Assembly (NCBI RefSeq): GCF_001428335.1
Contig: NZ_LMSG01000022.1
Span: 152,353 to 192,518 of the forward strand
Origin: Arthrobacter sp. Soil762
GTDB lineage: Bacteria > Actinomycetota > Actinomycetes > Actinomycetales > Micrococcaceae
Direction: 5' to 3'
DNA length: 40,166 nucleotides
In this document: positions 1-7,278 of the stretch, one piece after another
How positions within the stretch are numbered: position 1 is the first letter of the stretch
How the letters are laid out: every line of letters starts with the position of its first letter
Program-made: the position numbers and the translations under genes
Notes under the pieces: model-generated
Told to the model about the DNA's origin: nothing
Databases searched by the model: none
What the model saw: the letters and a program-made list of their open reading frames with translations, nothing else

Positions 1-706
1 CGGCGCTGCGGGTGTGGCGTTTTTCGATGCTGTCCGTGTGGTGGCGTTCGCGCCAGGCCCGTGCCTTATGCCGGAACCGGCCTGGGACCATTTCCCCGGA
101 CGGGCAGCCCCGCGCCGGGTTCACCGCGTCAGGAGCCAAGAAATGCTGCTCCAACGCGTGCTTGCCGGCAGGGTCAAGGTTCACGGTTTCATCGACCATA
201 ATCCTCGCGTGCTGCCACGAGATCGTGCCGGCCTGCAACGCCGAGAACGTCAACGGCAAGGCCGTGGTTAGCGCGTGCGATTCGCCGAGCAGCGCGCCGG
301 CCGTGCGTTCACTGACCGTCATGGCGCAGGCGACCTCGGCCTGGATGCCCATGTCCTGGGCGGTCTGGTCTCCCGGGGATGTGATGGGTGCGGCGATGGC
401 CTGGGCCGCCTCATCGAAACCGTTCACTGCATGGACCTTCACGGCAGCCATCATGGCTTCCATCGCGGCAGTTCCGGACAGAACGGTCAGGCACGCCTCA
501 GCCTGCCAATGCAGCAGGTCCGAGCCCGCAGCCGGTCCGGTTGTGGAAGGAGCATCAGCCGGGCAAGCGGCCGACAGTCCAGCCGCCAATGAGCCTGTTG
601 CCAGGCCCTCAGCTGGATTTACGGCTGCCCCACGGAGCACACCGGCCATCTGCAAAGCAGAAGCCGCGATGGCCTCCAAAACCCCTGCGGCTGCCGTGTT
701 ATCCAT
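1..706 (-). CDS. DUF222 domain protein (HNH endonuclease type), 3' part cut by window edge
   Basis: The N-terminal 235 codons are present and the gene runs off the left edge. The translation starts MDNTAAAGVLEAIAASALQM. It is an Ala-rich helical DUF222 domain with the blocks SERTAGALLGESHAL, QAGTISWQHARIMVDE and FRHKARAWRERHH. In Arthrobacter and relatives DUF222 proteins usually carry an HNH nuclease domain at the C-terminus; that part lies outside the window, so nuclease activity is inferred from the family only. The ATG at 706 lies 2 nt after the stop of the small gene at 709-996, and the Shine-Dalgarno-like AGGATG lies inside that gene's end. The two are therefore probably translated together. 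DUF222/HNH genes are multicopy in these genomes, and their biological role is unsettled. Confidence 0.85.
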   Translation of the reverse strand, partial: MDNTAAAGVLEAIAASALQMAGVLRGAAVNPAEGLATGSLAAGLSAACPADAPSTTGPAAGSDLLHWQAEACLTVLSGTAAMEAMMAAVKVHAVNGFDEAAQAIAAPITSPGDQTAQDMGIQAEVACAMTVSERTAGALLGESHALTTALPLTFSALQAGTISWQHARIMVDETVNLDPAGKHALEQHFLAPDAVNPARGCPSGEMVPGRFRHKARAWRERHHTDSIEKRHTRSA

Positions 707-708
707 AC

Positions 709-996
709 TCACATCATCCTGCGAGGCACTGACAATAACCGGGCAGAAGATGGCGCATGTGGATATCCCGCGGCAACCCTGGCCTTCAAAGCAGCGAGCT
801 CAGCTTTCACCCGAGCGATGTCGGCGAGAATGGCCAAGAACACGCCCTGACGGGCCACTGTATCAATGGATGGCCCATAGGGCGACGGCTGGTCAGGCGC
901 CGCCGCGACTATTCTCCTCGCGAGAGCGTAGGCCGTCGAGCGGATTGCCTCCACGGCTTTTCGATTTTCGGCTTCCCAGGCTTCTCGGCTTTCCAT
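709..996 (-). CDS. Small hypothetical protein coupled to the DUF222 gene
   Basis: This encodes a 95-residue protein of charged, mostly helical character. It begins MESREAWEAENRKAVEAIRS, and residues 25-75 (RIVAAAP to ARVKAELAALKARVAAGYP) look able to form a short coiled coil. I do not recognise a named family. It stops 2 nt before the DUF222 gene start on the same strand, which makes a two-gene unit likely. The ATG at 996 follows GGAGGT with almost no spacing, so the start is uncertain. The C-terminus (SSARLLSVPRRMM) is basic. It could be an accessory of the DUF222 protein, but nothing in the sequence shows a function. Confidence 0.6.
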   Translation of the reverse strand: MESREAWEAENRKAVEAIRSTAYALARRIVAAAPDQPSPYGPSIDTVARQGVFLAILADIARVKAELAALKARVAAGYPHAPSSARLLSVPRRMM

Positions 997-1084
997 ACCT
1001 CCAGCTTTCCGCGGGAGTCCGGCAAAAGCATCGCGCCCTCTTGCCTATGTGGATAACGTGACCCATTCAGACTCTGACAATCGC

Positions 1085-2056
1085 TCAGATGCTGACAACC
1101 ACTTTGCCGCGGACCTTGCCCTCACGAAGGTAGGCCACAGCGGCCGGCGCATCCGCGAGGGCGTAGACCTTGTCGATGGCGGGCTTCACGCTGCCTGCTT
1201 CAAGAAGAGTCGTCAGGGCTTCAAGATCCCGATAGTTTTCGGTCGAGACGAGCCCCTTGAATTTCTGCCCGGAGAACAGCGAGACCAGGGGTGCACCGAT
1301 GGACCGCTCAAAGCCCCCGGTGAGCTTCCCGCCGCCTTCGCCACCGATTATCACCAGGGTTCCCTGCGGCGTGAGCGCCTTCCGCGAAACAGACAGCGGC
1401 CGGTTGCCGGCGATGTCCAGGATGACGTCGTACAGCACGCCGGCGCTGGCGAAATCGTCGCTGGTGTAGTCGATGACATGGTCGGCGCCGAGCGACCGCA
1501 CCAGGTCCATCTTGCCGGTGCTGCAGACGCCGGCGACCTCTGCCCCGAACGCCTTGGCGAGTTGGACCGCGAAGGAACCCACTCCCCCACCCGCCCCGAT
1601 GACCAGCACCTTCTGGCCCGCAGTGACCTGGCCGCCGTCGCGAACGGCCTGCAGGGCAGTCACGGCGGAAATTGGTGCGGCGGCCGCTTCCTCAAAAGTG
1701 AGGTTCACAGGCTTCCGCGCCACGAGCTTCTCCCTGGCGCAGACGAAGTCCGCGAAGGACCCCTCGCAGGTGCCGAACACTTCATCGCCGGGCTGGAACC
1801 GGGTCACGCCCGCCCCTACGGCCTCCACGACGCCGGCAACTTCCCTGCCACGGACCGGCACCTTGGGCCTCTTCAGCCCGAAGCCGAACAGCCGGACCAG
1901 GTATGGCAAGCCGGTCATGAGGTGCCACACGCCCTGGTCGACGCCGGCGGCGCGGACCCTGATGAGCACTTCGCCGTCGCCGGGCGCCGGCTTCGGGATG
2001 TCCCGCAACTGGAGCATCTCCGCGCTCCCATAAACGTCCTGCACGATGGCTTTCAT
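1085..2056 (-). CDS. NAD(P)H-dependent quinone oxidoreductase / zinc-less alcohol dehydrogenase (MDR family)
   Basis: This is a 323-residue medium-chain reductase of the quinone oxidoreductase branch. It has an N-terminal GroES-like domain (residues 1-130, with GREVAGVVEAVGAG and FQPGDEVFGTC) and a Rossmann domain with the dinucleotide motif VIGAGGGVGSFAVQLAK near residue 150. The zinc-binding ligands of classical alcohol dehydrogenases are not evident, which fits a quinone or enone reductase. The true substrate cannot be read from sequence. The ATG overlaps the TGA of the upstream HTH gene (ATGA), so it is the last gene of a membrane protein-HTH-oxidoreductase operon. It is probably controlled by the operator at 2735-2786. 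Length is normal for the family. Confidence 0.88.
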   Translation of the reverse strand: MKAIVQDVYGSAEMLQLRDIPKPAPGDGEVLIRVRAAGVDQGVWHLMTGLPYLVRLFGFGLKRPKVPVRGREVAGVVEAVGAGVTRFQPGDEVFGTCEGSFADFVCAREKLVARKPVNLTFEEAAAAPISAVTALQAVRDGGQVTAGQKVLVIGAGGGVGSFAVQLAKAFGAEVAGVCSTGKMDLVRSLGADHVIDYTSDDFASAGVLYDVILDIAGNRPLSVSRKALTPQGTLVIIGGEGGGKLTGGFERSIGAPLVSLFSGQKFKGLVSTENYRDLEALTTLLEAGSVKPAIDKVYALADAPAAVAYLREGKVRGKVVVSI

Positions 2057-2283
2057 GATGCGTCTCCTTCATGGTGCGGGTACTGAAACACGTCTTCCAG
2101 CGGCACGCTGAGCGCGTGGGCGATCTGGAATGCCATCTCCAAAGACGGCGAATACCGGCCCTGCTCGATGGCGATGACGGTCTGCCGGGTCACGCCCACA
2201 CGCTCGGCGAGTTCGGCCTGGGTCATCTCGCCCCGTTCGAACCGCAGGCGGCGGATGGAGTTGGTCACCCGTGTTGGTTTCAC
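2053..2283 (-). CDS. Small Xre-type HTH transcriptional regulator
   Basis: This encodes 76 residues, almost entirely one helix-turn-helix domain. The core is MTQAELAERVGVTRQTVIAI followed by EQGRYSPSLEMAFQIAHALS, typical of the YgzD/YozG-like single-domain regulators. I place the start at the GTG ending at 2283 because GTGA makes a 4-nt overlap with the stop of the upstream membrane gene; a GTG one codon earlier is possible. The following oxidoreductase starts in an ATGA overlap with this gene's stop. Family members of this kind are usually encoded beside a small membrane protein and often autoregulate. The two identical 11-bp boxes in the promoter at 2735-2770 are the obvious candidate binding sites. 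Confidence 0.88.
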   Translation of the reverse strand: MKPTRVTNSIRRLRFERGEMTQAELAERVGVTRQTVIAIEQGRYSPSLEMAFQIAHALSVPLEDVFQYPHHEGDAS

Positions 2284-2708
2284 CACGGCTGGAACCCCCT
2301 GCGGTAGGCAACAATCTTGGCCACAGAGCCCAGGATCGCCGACAGGAAAAACGCCAGGTAGATAACATTTGCGATCCAGAAATGGTCCGTCTCCACCATC
2401 GCCATCAGCAGCACCGCGACTCCCCCGATCACCAGAAACGACTGCCCGATGTACTCGCCGAAGCGGTAGATCTCCCGGTCCCGCTGGTCCTTCTTTCCGC
2501 CCTCCTTGGGCGAGACAATGCCCATCAGGATGTGCAGGGCTATGGACAAGGCAATGGAGGCCCCCACGGTCCACAGCAGCGGCGCAACGTACGGGACGTC
2601 AACAAGGGGCATGGTTCCGGCCAGGCCAAGGACGATGGTCAGGTAGACGCCGTAGGAGCCCACGGCCACCACGCCCATGATCCACGCGCTCTTCTCTTCG
2701 AAGGACAT
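2280..2708 (-). CDS. Multi-spanning membrane protein, partner of the HTH regulator
   Basis: This is a 142-residue protein starting MSFEEKSAWIMGVVAVGSYG. It has about four hydrophobic segments: near residues 10-30, 40-62, 88-108 (SFLVIGGVAVLLMAMV) and 112-132 (ANVIYLAFFLSAILGSVAKI). A charged cytoplasmic loop (SPKEGGKKDQRDREIYR) separates the second and third. The ATG at 2708 is preferred over upstream in-frame starts at 2720 and 2786 because GGGAG lies 6 nt before it. Small integral membrane proteins next to one-domain HTH regulators are a common arrangement, sometimes proposed to sequester or modulate the regulator; that is inference here. No enzymatic motif is visible. Confidence 0.8.
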   Translation of the reverse strand: MSFEEKSAWIMGVVAVGSYGVYLTIVLGLAGTMPLVDVPYVAPLLWTVGASIALSIALHILMGIVSPKEGGKKDQRDREIYRFGEYIGQSFLVIGGVAVLLMAMVETDHFWIANVIYLAFFLSAILGSVAKIVAYRRGFQPW

Positions 2709-2734
2709 TTCAGCTCCCATGCCGACGCTAAGCG

Positions 2735-2786
2735 TGTAAAAGAAACTTGACACTCCAAATGTAAAAGAAAGCAGACATGGAGTCAA
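2735..2786 (-). promoter_or_regulatory. Promoter with duplicated 11-bp operator for the membrane protein-HTH-reductase operon
   Basis: Read on the minus strand there is a -35 TTGACT (2786-2781), a 16-nt spacer and a -10 TTACAT (2764-2759). The identical 11-mer TTTCTTTTACA occurs at 2770-2760, over the -10, and again at 2745-2735, 25 bp downstream. An inverted TTTACA lies at 2793-2798 on the plus strand. AT-rich boxes repeated in an otherwise GC-rich background, and placed on the -10, are what an autorepressor operator would look like. Confidence 0.6.
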
Positions 2787-2827
2787 GAGTGATTTACACA
2801 GGCGGAAGCTGCTTTGTGCCCGTCCGT

Positions 2828-3217
2828 TCAGGCGCCCGGAAGGCGGGCGAACCCGGCGTGGTAGTCGCGGACAATGACGGACCCACTGCCCAGGAGCTTC
2901 GCCTTCTCTTGAAGCCGGACCACGAGTTCCTCGGTTGGGCGGCCGAATATTTCGATCGTCTGCATCCTGATGAGTGGAGCAATCGGCGGGAATTTGGGGC
3001 CTGCCACCTCCAGATGGAACTCCAATGAGGCCAGATCAGGATGCACATGCAGGACGCTCATCGTGGTTCCGTCCGCCGAGAAATAGACGCGGTAGGCGAT
3101 GATCCTGGGCTCGTTCAAATCCACGAATGCAGCCAAATCCGCCATGGCCGCCTTGAGTTCCTCCAGCTTGCCGGGCTGGACCTGGGACGTATCGAGATAT
3201 GCAATGAAGTCATCCAC
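2828..3217 (-). CDS. Small conserved hypothetical protein, possible dimeric alpha/beta-barrel fold
   Basis: This encodes 129 residues beginning (V)DDFIAYLDTSQVQPGKLEE. An open frame extends upstream to 3331, but I chose the GTG at 3217 because GGGGAGG lies 5 nt before it and the extension looks non-coding in character. The pattern (a strand with AYLDTS, a helix PGKLEELKAAMADLAAFV, strands RIIAYRVYFSADGTTMSVLHVHPD) resembles ferredoxin-like antibiotic-biosynthesis-monooxygenase folds. I do not assign it to a family. No catalytic residues are recognisable. It is divergently placed to the permease at 3414. Confidence 0.7.
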   Translation of the reverse strand: MDDFIAYLDTSQVQPGKLEELKAAMADLAAFVDLNEPRIIAYRVYFSADGTTMSVLHVHPDLASLEFHLEVAGPKFPPIAPLIRMQTIEIFGRPTEELVVRLQEKAKLLGSGSVIVRDYHAGFARLPGA

Positions 3218-3413
3218 TTTGTCCTCCCCTTTGAGGTCCGGCGCAACGTTCCGGATGGTCTTCCGGGAACTATTTTCCTCCGGATCAAACTCACCGGGCC
3301 AGCCCTCTGAGTCTGGAATGAAAGACACCAAGCTCCCGTGAGGCTCATCACGCCGGGCGCCAAAATGGTCTGCTGGTTAACGATCCCCCTCCCAATGACG
3401 AGAAGGTATTCGT

Positions 3414-4901
3414 ATGCAGCAAGCACCAAGCGCCGCCCAAGACGCAAGCCCGGCCGAAACGCCCAGGCCGGGCGCCGGCGTCGCGCATGTCCTGAACCGG
3501 GGACTGAACGTCCGCCATATCCGCTTTATGGCCCTCGGTTCGGCGATCGGAACCGGCCTGTTCTACGGCTCGGCCTCCGCCATCCAGAAGGCCGGCCCGG
3601 CCGTCCTGCTCGCGTACATCATCGGCGGCGCAGCCGTGTTTATGGTGATGCGGGCCCTCGGCGAGATGGCCGTCCGCCACCCTGTCTCGGGCTCGTTCGG
3701 CCAGTACGCCAGCCGCTACCTCGGTCCGCTGGCGGGGTTTGTGACCGGCTGGACGTATGTCTTTGAGATGGCGATTGTGGCCATCGCGGACGTGACGGCG
3801 TTCAGCATTTATATGGGCTTCTGGTTTCCGCAGGTGGACCGCTGGATCTGGATCCTGGCCATCATCTGCTTCCTGGCCGCACTGAACCTGCTCAGCGTGA
3901 AGGTCTTCGGCGAGCTCGAGTTCTGGTTCTCGCTGATCAAGGTGGTGGCCATCATCGCCATGATCGTCGGCGGCGCCGCCATTATCGCGTTCGGTTTCCA
4001 GGCCGGCGGGTCCACCGTGGCGCCGGGCTTCGGCAACCTCGTGGAGCACGGCGGGCTGTTCCCGAACGGCTTCGAGGGACTCCTGGCCTCGTTCGCCGTC
4101 GTGATGTTCGCGTTCGGCGGGATCGAGACGCTTGGCATCACCGCCGGCGAGGCCGCGGACCCCAAGAAGGTTATCCCCAAGGCGGTGAACACGGTGCCGG
4201 TCCGCGTCCTGCTGTTCTACGTCCTGACCCTCGGCGTGTTGATGAGCCTCTTCCCGTGGAACGAAATCGGCAGCAACGGCAGCCCGTTCGTCCAGATCTT
4301 CAGTGGCCTGGGCATCCCGGCCGCACCGCACATCCTCAACGCGGTGGTGATCACCGCCGCGCTCTCCGCCATCAACAGCGACATCTTCGGCGCCGGCCGC
4401 ATCCTGTTCGGGCTGTCGGGCCAAGGCCACGCGCCGGCAGTTTTCGGTAAGGTCTCGCGCCATGGCGTGCCGTGGATGACCGTGGTGATGATGGCCGGCA
4501 TCCTCCTGGTGGGCGTGGTTCTGAACGCGGTCATTCCCGAGGACGTCTTTATCCTGATCGCCTCGATTGCCACGTTCGCCACCGTCTGGGTGTGGGTCAT
4601 GATCCTGGCTTCCCATGTCGCGATGAAGCGGGAGATCGCGCGGAAGGCCCTGCCGGCGTCGGAATTCCCCTCCCCATGGTGGCCCGCGGCCTCCATCCTG
4701 ACCATCGCGTTTATGGCGCTGGTCATCGCCGTCCTGGGCGCCTTCGAGGACACCCGCGTGGCACTGTACGTGGGCGCGGTGTGGCTGGGGCTGCTGGTCC
4801 TCGCCTACCGCCTGTGGGTCAGAGGTAACGGACGACGCCGGGCCGAACTTGTGGACGAAACCTCACCGCTCCAGGTGGTCGCCTCAGCCCGCCGGAGCTA
4901 A
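3414..4901 (+). CDS. Amino-acid permease (APC superfamily, AAT family)
   Basis: This is a 495-residue inner-membrane transporter with about 12 transmembrane segments. The N-terminal signature LNVRHIRFMALGSAIGTGLF, followed by GSASAIQKAGPAVLLAYII, is the substrate-binding TM1 motif of the amino-acid transporter family that includes HutM, ProY, CycA and GabP. The blocks GEMAVRHPVSGSFGQYA and ESVGIETLGITAGEA-like sequence at 4110-4155 are also conserved. Closest in feel to histidine or proline permeases, but substrate cannot be decided from sequence. GAGAAGG upstream of the ATG serves as ribosome binding site. An amino-acid exporter gene starts 8 nt after its stop, although that gene seems to have its own promoter. 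Confidence 0.88.
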   Translation: MQQAPSAAQDASPAETPRPGAGVAHVLNRGLNVRHIRFMALGSAIGTGLFYGSASAIQKAGPAVLLAYIIGGAAVFMVMRALGEMAVRHPVSGSFGQYASRYLGPLAGFVTGWTYVFEMAIVAIADVTAFSIYMGFWFPQVDRWIWILAIICFLAALNLLSVKVFGELEFWFSLIKVVAIIAMIVGGAAIIAFGFQAGGSTVAPGFGNLVEHGGLFPNGFEGLLASFAVVMFAFGGIETLGITAGEAADPKKVIPKAVNTVPVRVLLFYVLTLGVLMSLFPWNEIGSNGSPFVQIFSGLGIPAAPHILNAVVITAALSAINSDIFGAGRILFGLSGQGHAPAVFGKVSRHGVPWMTVVMMAGILLVGVVLNAVIPEDVFILIASIATFATVWVWVMILASHVAMKREIARKALPASEFPSPWWPAASILTIAFMALVIAVLGAFEDTRVALYVGAVWLGLLVLAYRLWVRGNGRRRAELVDETSPLQVVASARRS

Positions 4902-4904
4902 GAT
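4899..4904 (+). promoter_or_regulatory. -10 element for a leaderless RhtB transcript
   Basis: TAAGAT lies 5 nt before the ATG at 4910 and overlaps the permease stop codon. No convincing Shine-Dalgarno sequence lies in the 5-nt gap, so transcription would start at or next to the ATG. Confidence 0.4.
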
Positions 4905-4909
4905 CAGGC

Positions 4910-5545
4910 ATGGTTCCGCTCTCAAACCTGCTGGCGTTTGCGCTGGCATCCGTGGTGCTGATCGCCGTCCCCGGACCCAGCGTGCTGTTCGTGATCGGCC
5001 GTTCGCTGGCCCTCGGCTGGAGGGGCGGCGTCCTGACGGTGCTGGGCAACGCGACCGGGCAACTGGTGCAGGTGGCTGCCGTCGCGCTCGGCGTGGGCAT
5101 CATCGTGGCGCAGTCCGTGGTCCTCTTCAGCGTGGTGAAGCTGGCCGGTGCCGCCTACCTGGTCCATCTGGGCATCAAGGCCATCCGGAACCGTCGGCAC
5201 CACTCATTCGCGGGTCGTCAGCCAGTGGCCACCTCGCCACGACGGCTGGTGGCGGAAGGCCTGGTTGTGGGTGTGACCAACCCCAAGTCGGTGGTGTTCT
5301 TCGTGGCGGTGCTGCCGCAGTTTGTTGACTACCCTTCCGGGGCCATTCCGTTCCAGCTGGCGCTGCTGGGGGCGGTGTTCCTGCTGATCGCCATCGTTTC
5401 AGACAGCCTCTGGGCCGTCGCCGCAGGGTCAGCCCGCCAATGGTTTGCCCGTTCGCCCAGCCGGGTTTCAGCAGTTGAGGCAACAGGCGGGGCCTTGATG
5501 ATCGGCCTCGGCGGAACCATGGCCCTGACCGGCAGCAAGTCCTAG
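4910..5545 (+). CDS. LysE/RhtB family amino-acid exporter
   Basis: This is a 211-residue membrane protein with about six transmembrane segments. The N-terminal motif LIAVPGPSVLFVIGRSLALG is the hallmark of the RhtB/LysE translocator family (consensus PGPxxLxV near residues 20-30). The second hallmark, TNPKSVVFFVAVLPQFV, sits at about residues 124-140. Family members export homoserine, threonine, lysine or other amino acids at the cytoplasmic membrane; the substrate here is unknown. It follows an amino-acid permease by 8 nt, a pairing that could balance uptake against efflux. Its start is defined by the leaderless-type -10 just upstream. Confidence 0.9.
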   Translation: MVPLSNLLAFALASVVLIAVPGPSVLFVIGRSLALGWRGGVLTVLGNATGQLVQVAAVALGVGIIVAQSVVLFSVVKLAGAAYLVHLGIKAIRNRRHHSFAGRQPVATSPRRLVAEGLVVGVTNPKSVVFFVAVLPQFVDYPSGAIPFQLALLGAVFLLIAIVSDSLWAVAAGSARQWFARSPSRVSAVEATGGALMIGLGGTMALTGSKS

Positions 5546-5557
5546 TTGCCCGCCCCG

Positions 5558-5650
5558 ACGCTCTCTCACTTTTGGGGCGATTTGGCGCCACGCTCTCTCA
5601 CATGAGGTGAGAGAGCGTTGGCCCAAAACGTGGATTAAGTGAGAGAGCGT
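5558..5650. repeat. Nested double inverted repeat between convergent genes
   Basis: Four copies of ACGCTCTCTCAC occur, two in each orientation. The inner pair (5590-5601 and 5607-5618) forms a perfect 12-bp stem with loop ATGAG. The outer pair (5558-5570 and 5638-5650) forms a perfect 13-bp stem around it, with TTTTGGGGC/GCCCAAAA adding pairing. It lies between convergent genes, so it can act as a bidirectional terminator. I believe this stem sequence is dispersed in Arthrobacter genomes, which would make it a REP-like element. Confidence 0.8.
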
Positions 5651-5669
5651 CCGGGAGTTGCGCTCGTGC

Positions 5670-6533
5670 TCAGACGGCGGCGAGCGCCGAGCGGACCGCG
5701 GCCGGCATCGGCGTTGTGGGGCGGCCGATCAGAGTGCGGAGGTCCGAGCCGCTGACCAGGAGGTCGCCGCGGGCAATGCCGAGGTCCGAGTCCGCCAGGA
5801 TGTCGGCGAAGAGCTCCGGCACGCCGAATCCGGCGAGGAGTCCGGCGTAGTCGCTGGCGGGAAGGTCCTGGTACACCACGGGCCTGTTGGCCGCGGCGCT
5901 GATTTCCTGGGCCAGTTCGGTGAGCGTGAAGGCGTGGTCTCCGCCGAGCTCGTAGACCTTGCCGGCCTGATTCTCGGCAACCAGCACGGCCGCCGCTGCC
6001 TCGGCGTAGTCCACCCGGGCCGCGGCACTGACTTTGCCTTCACCGGCGCTGCCGGCAAGCGCGCCCTGGGCAAGGGTGCCCTGCAGCTGGTCGGTGTAGT
6101 TCTCGAGGTACCAGCCGTTGCGGAGAATGGCGGACGGCACCCCTGAGTCCTCCAGGATGACCTCGGTTGCCTGGTGCTCTGCAGCCAGCTTCATGCCGGT
6201 GGTGTCAGCGTTGGCCACACTTGTGTAGGCCAGCAGTTCCACGCCTTCGGCCTTGGCGGCCTCAATCACCGTGCGGTGCTGGTCCACGCGCTGGCCAACC
6301 TCGCTGCCGGAAATCAGGAGAACCTTGTGGGCGCCCTGCAGGGCCAGCGCCACGGACGCGGCGTCCGTGTAGTCCATTGCCCTGACTTGGACGCCGCGCG
6401 CTGCGAAGTCGGCAAGCTTTTCAATGGACCGGCCGGCGGCCACGATCTCTGCCGCCGGAACGTTGCGCTCCAGGAGGGCCTCGACGACGTGGCGGCCAAG
6501 CTGTCCGGTTGCTCCGGTGATGACGATGCTCAT
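5670..6533 (-). CDS. NmrA-like NAD(P)H-binding protein (QorB-type quinone reductase)
   Basis: This encodes 287 residues of the atypical short-chain dehydrogenase family related to NmrA and NAD(P)H:quinone oxidoreductase QOR2. The N-terminal Rossmann motif is TGATGQLGRHVVEALLER (residues 6-23). The conserved SVANADTTGMKLAAEHQATE segment and RNGWYLENY follow. Catalytic Tyr-x3-Lys of true SDRs is not apparent, as usual for this group. I start at the ATG at 6533 because GAAAGGA precedes it and the glycine motif sits at the expected position; the longer upstream frame is not needed. It is divergent from the HxlR regulator at 6657. HxlR-type regulators commonly control an adjacent reductase and respond to electrophiles or aldehydes, so quinone detoxification is a reasonable inference. 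Confidence 0.88.
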   Translation of the reverse strand: MSIVITGATGQLGRHVVEALLERNVPAAEIVAAGRSIEKLADFAARGVQVRAMDYTDAASVALALQGAHKVLLISGSEVGQRVDQHRTVIEAAKAEGVELLAYTSVANADTTGMKLAAEHQATEVILEDSGVPSAILRNGWYLENYTDQLQGTLAQGALAGSAGEGKVSAAARVDYAEAAAAVLVAENQAGKVYELGGDHAFTLTELAQEISAAANRPVVYQDLPASDYAGLLAGFGVPELFADILADSDLGIARGDLLVSGSDLRTLIGRPTTPMPAAVRSALAAV

Positions 6534-6616
6534 GGGTTGGTTCCTTTCACCATTTCTTAGGGGGTCACCTTCCACAACCAGCCGCCCCGCCGATTACTTC
6601 CTGAAAGACAGTACCC

Positions 6617-6650
6617 ACTTTTAGGTAAGGTACTCACCTTTTGGTAAGTT
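6617..6650. promoter_or_regulatory. HxlR operator and -10 in the divergent NmrA/HxlR promoter region
   Basis: Two near-identical 13-mers, ACTTTTAGGTAAG (6617-6629) and ACCTTTTGGTAAG (6636-6648), are 19 bp apart. Between them AAGGT (6627-6631) and ACCTT (6636-6640) make an inverted repeat with a 4-nt centre. TAAGTT at 6645-6650 is a good -10 for a leaderless start at 6657. Overlap of the boxes with the -10 fits autoregulation by HxlR. Confidence 0.6.
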
Positions 6651-6656
6651 ATGGGT

Positions 6657-7058
6657 ATGGAAGCGACTGTATGGCCCACCACCCTGCCGGAAGATCTCCG
6701 GGCACACCTGCCGGAAGGATTGGCCGACGGCGTGTTCCCGGCTGGGTGCCCCAGCCGTACCGTCCTGGACCACATCACCAGCAAATGGGGAGTGCTGATC
6801 CTCCTGGCGCTCTCCGAAGGTGAGCAGCGCTGGAGCGAACTCCGGCGCCGGGCAGAGGGAATCAGCGAGAAAATGCTGGCGCAGACCCTCAAGACCCTGG
6901 AGCGCGACGGCCTGGTGCTGCGGAAGGCCCAGCCGGTCATCCCGCCCCGCGTGGATTACAGCCTGACCGAACGCGGCTATGAGCTGTCCGGCCTGCTCGT
7001 CCCGCTCGTCGCCTGGGCGTACAACAACGCTGACGACATCCTCAACGGTCAGCGCTGA
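6657..7058 (+). CDS. HxlR family transcriptional regulator
   Basis: This is a 133-residue winged helix-turn-helix protein. It has the family signature CPSRTVLDHITSKWGVLILL near residues 24-43, then LSEGEQRWSELRRRAEGISE and the recognition region KMLAQTLKTLERDGLVLRK. The wing ends in VDYSLTERGYEL. The N-terminal Cys before the HTH is conserved in redox- or aldehyde-sensing members and may be a sensor; that is inference. I start at the second ATG (6657) because TAAGTT lies exactly 6 nt before it, whereas the ATG at 6651 has no ribosome site. It is divergent from the NmrA-like reductase and probably controls it. Confidence 0.9.
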   Translation: MEATVWPTTLPEDLRAHLPEGLADGVFPAGCPSRTVLDHITSKWGVLILLALSEGEQRWSELRRRAEGISEKMLAQTLKTLERDGLVLRKAQPVIPPRVDYSLTERGYELSGLLVPLVAWAYNNADDILNGQR

Positions 7059-7144
7059 TTCCCGGACAACGATGATTCCCGGCCAGCGCCGACCCTTACA
7101 TCCCCTAAGTAGGACCCGTCCGCGAAGTCGAGTACATGTTACTG

Positions 7145-7173
7145 GTGTGACTGGTGTGAATAGCGCCTAGCGT
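7145..7173 (+). promoter_or_regulatory. Possible promoter for the small gene at 7279
   Basis: A -10 TAGCGT (7168-7173) lies 17 nt after GTGTGA (7145-7150), which is a weak -35. The -35 region is a tandem CTGGTGTGA duplication (7142-7159). The -10 hexamer matches those of better promoters in this window. The 7059-7278 gap shows nothing else. Confidence 0.35.
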
Positions 7174-7278
7174 AAATGTAAGGTGCCAGCCAGGAATAGG
7201 AGGACCATCCTCTGCTGGGAGCTTTCCGGCTACCGCACCAAAGTGGGCGGCTCCACGCCGCTTCAAGGAGTGGTTCGC

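Noticed and set aside
1048..1056. Perfect DnaA box (TTATCCACA on the minus strand), with a nearby TCAGA-C-TCTGA dyad at 1067-1077
   Set aside because: It is a single copy without AT-rich unwinding region, cluster of boxes or dnaA/dnaN genes. One 9-mer match in 40 kb is expected fairly often, so no origin is called.
3218..3331. Upstream extension of the hypothetical gene at 2828-3217
   Set aside because: The GTG at 3217 has GGGGAGG in place, while the extension starts without a site and adds no recognisable structure.
3348..4616. Long open frame on the minus strand opposite the amino-acid permease
   Set aside because: It mirrors the permease gene in GC-rich sequence, has Asp/Glu/His-rich low-complexity translation and no ribosome site. 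The permease frame carries the family motifs.
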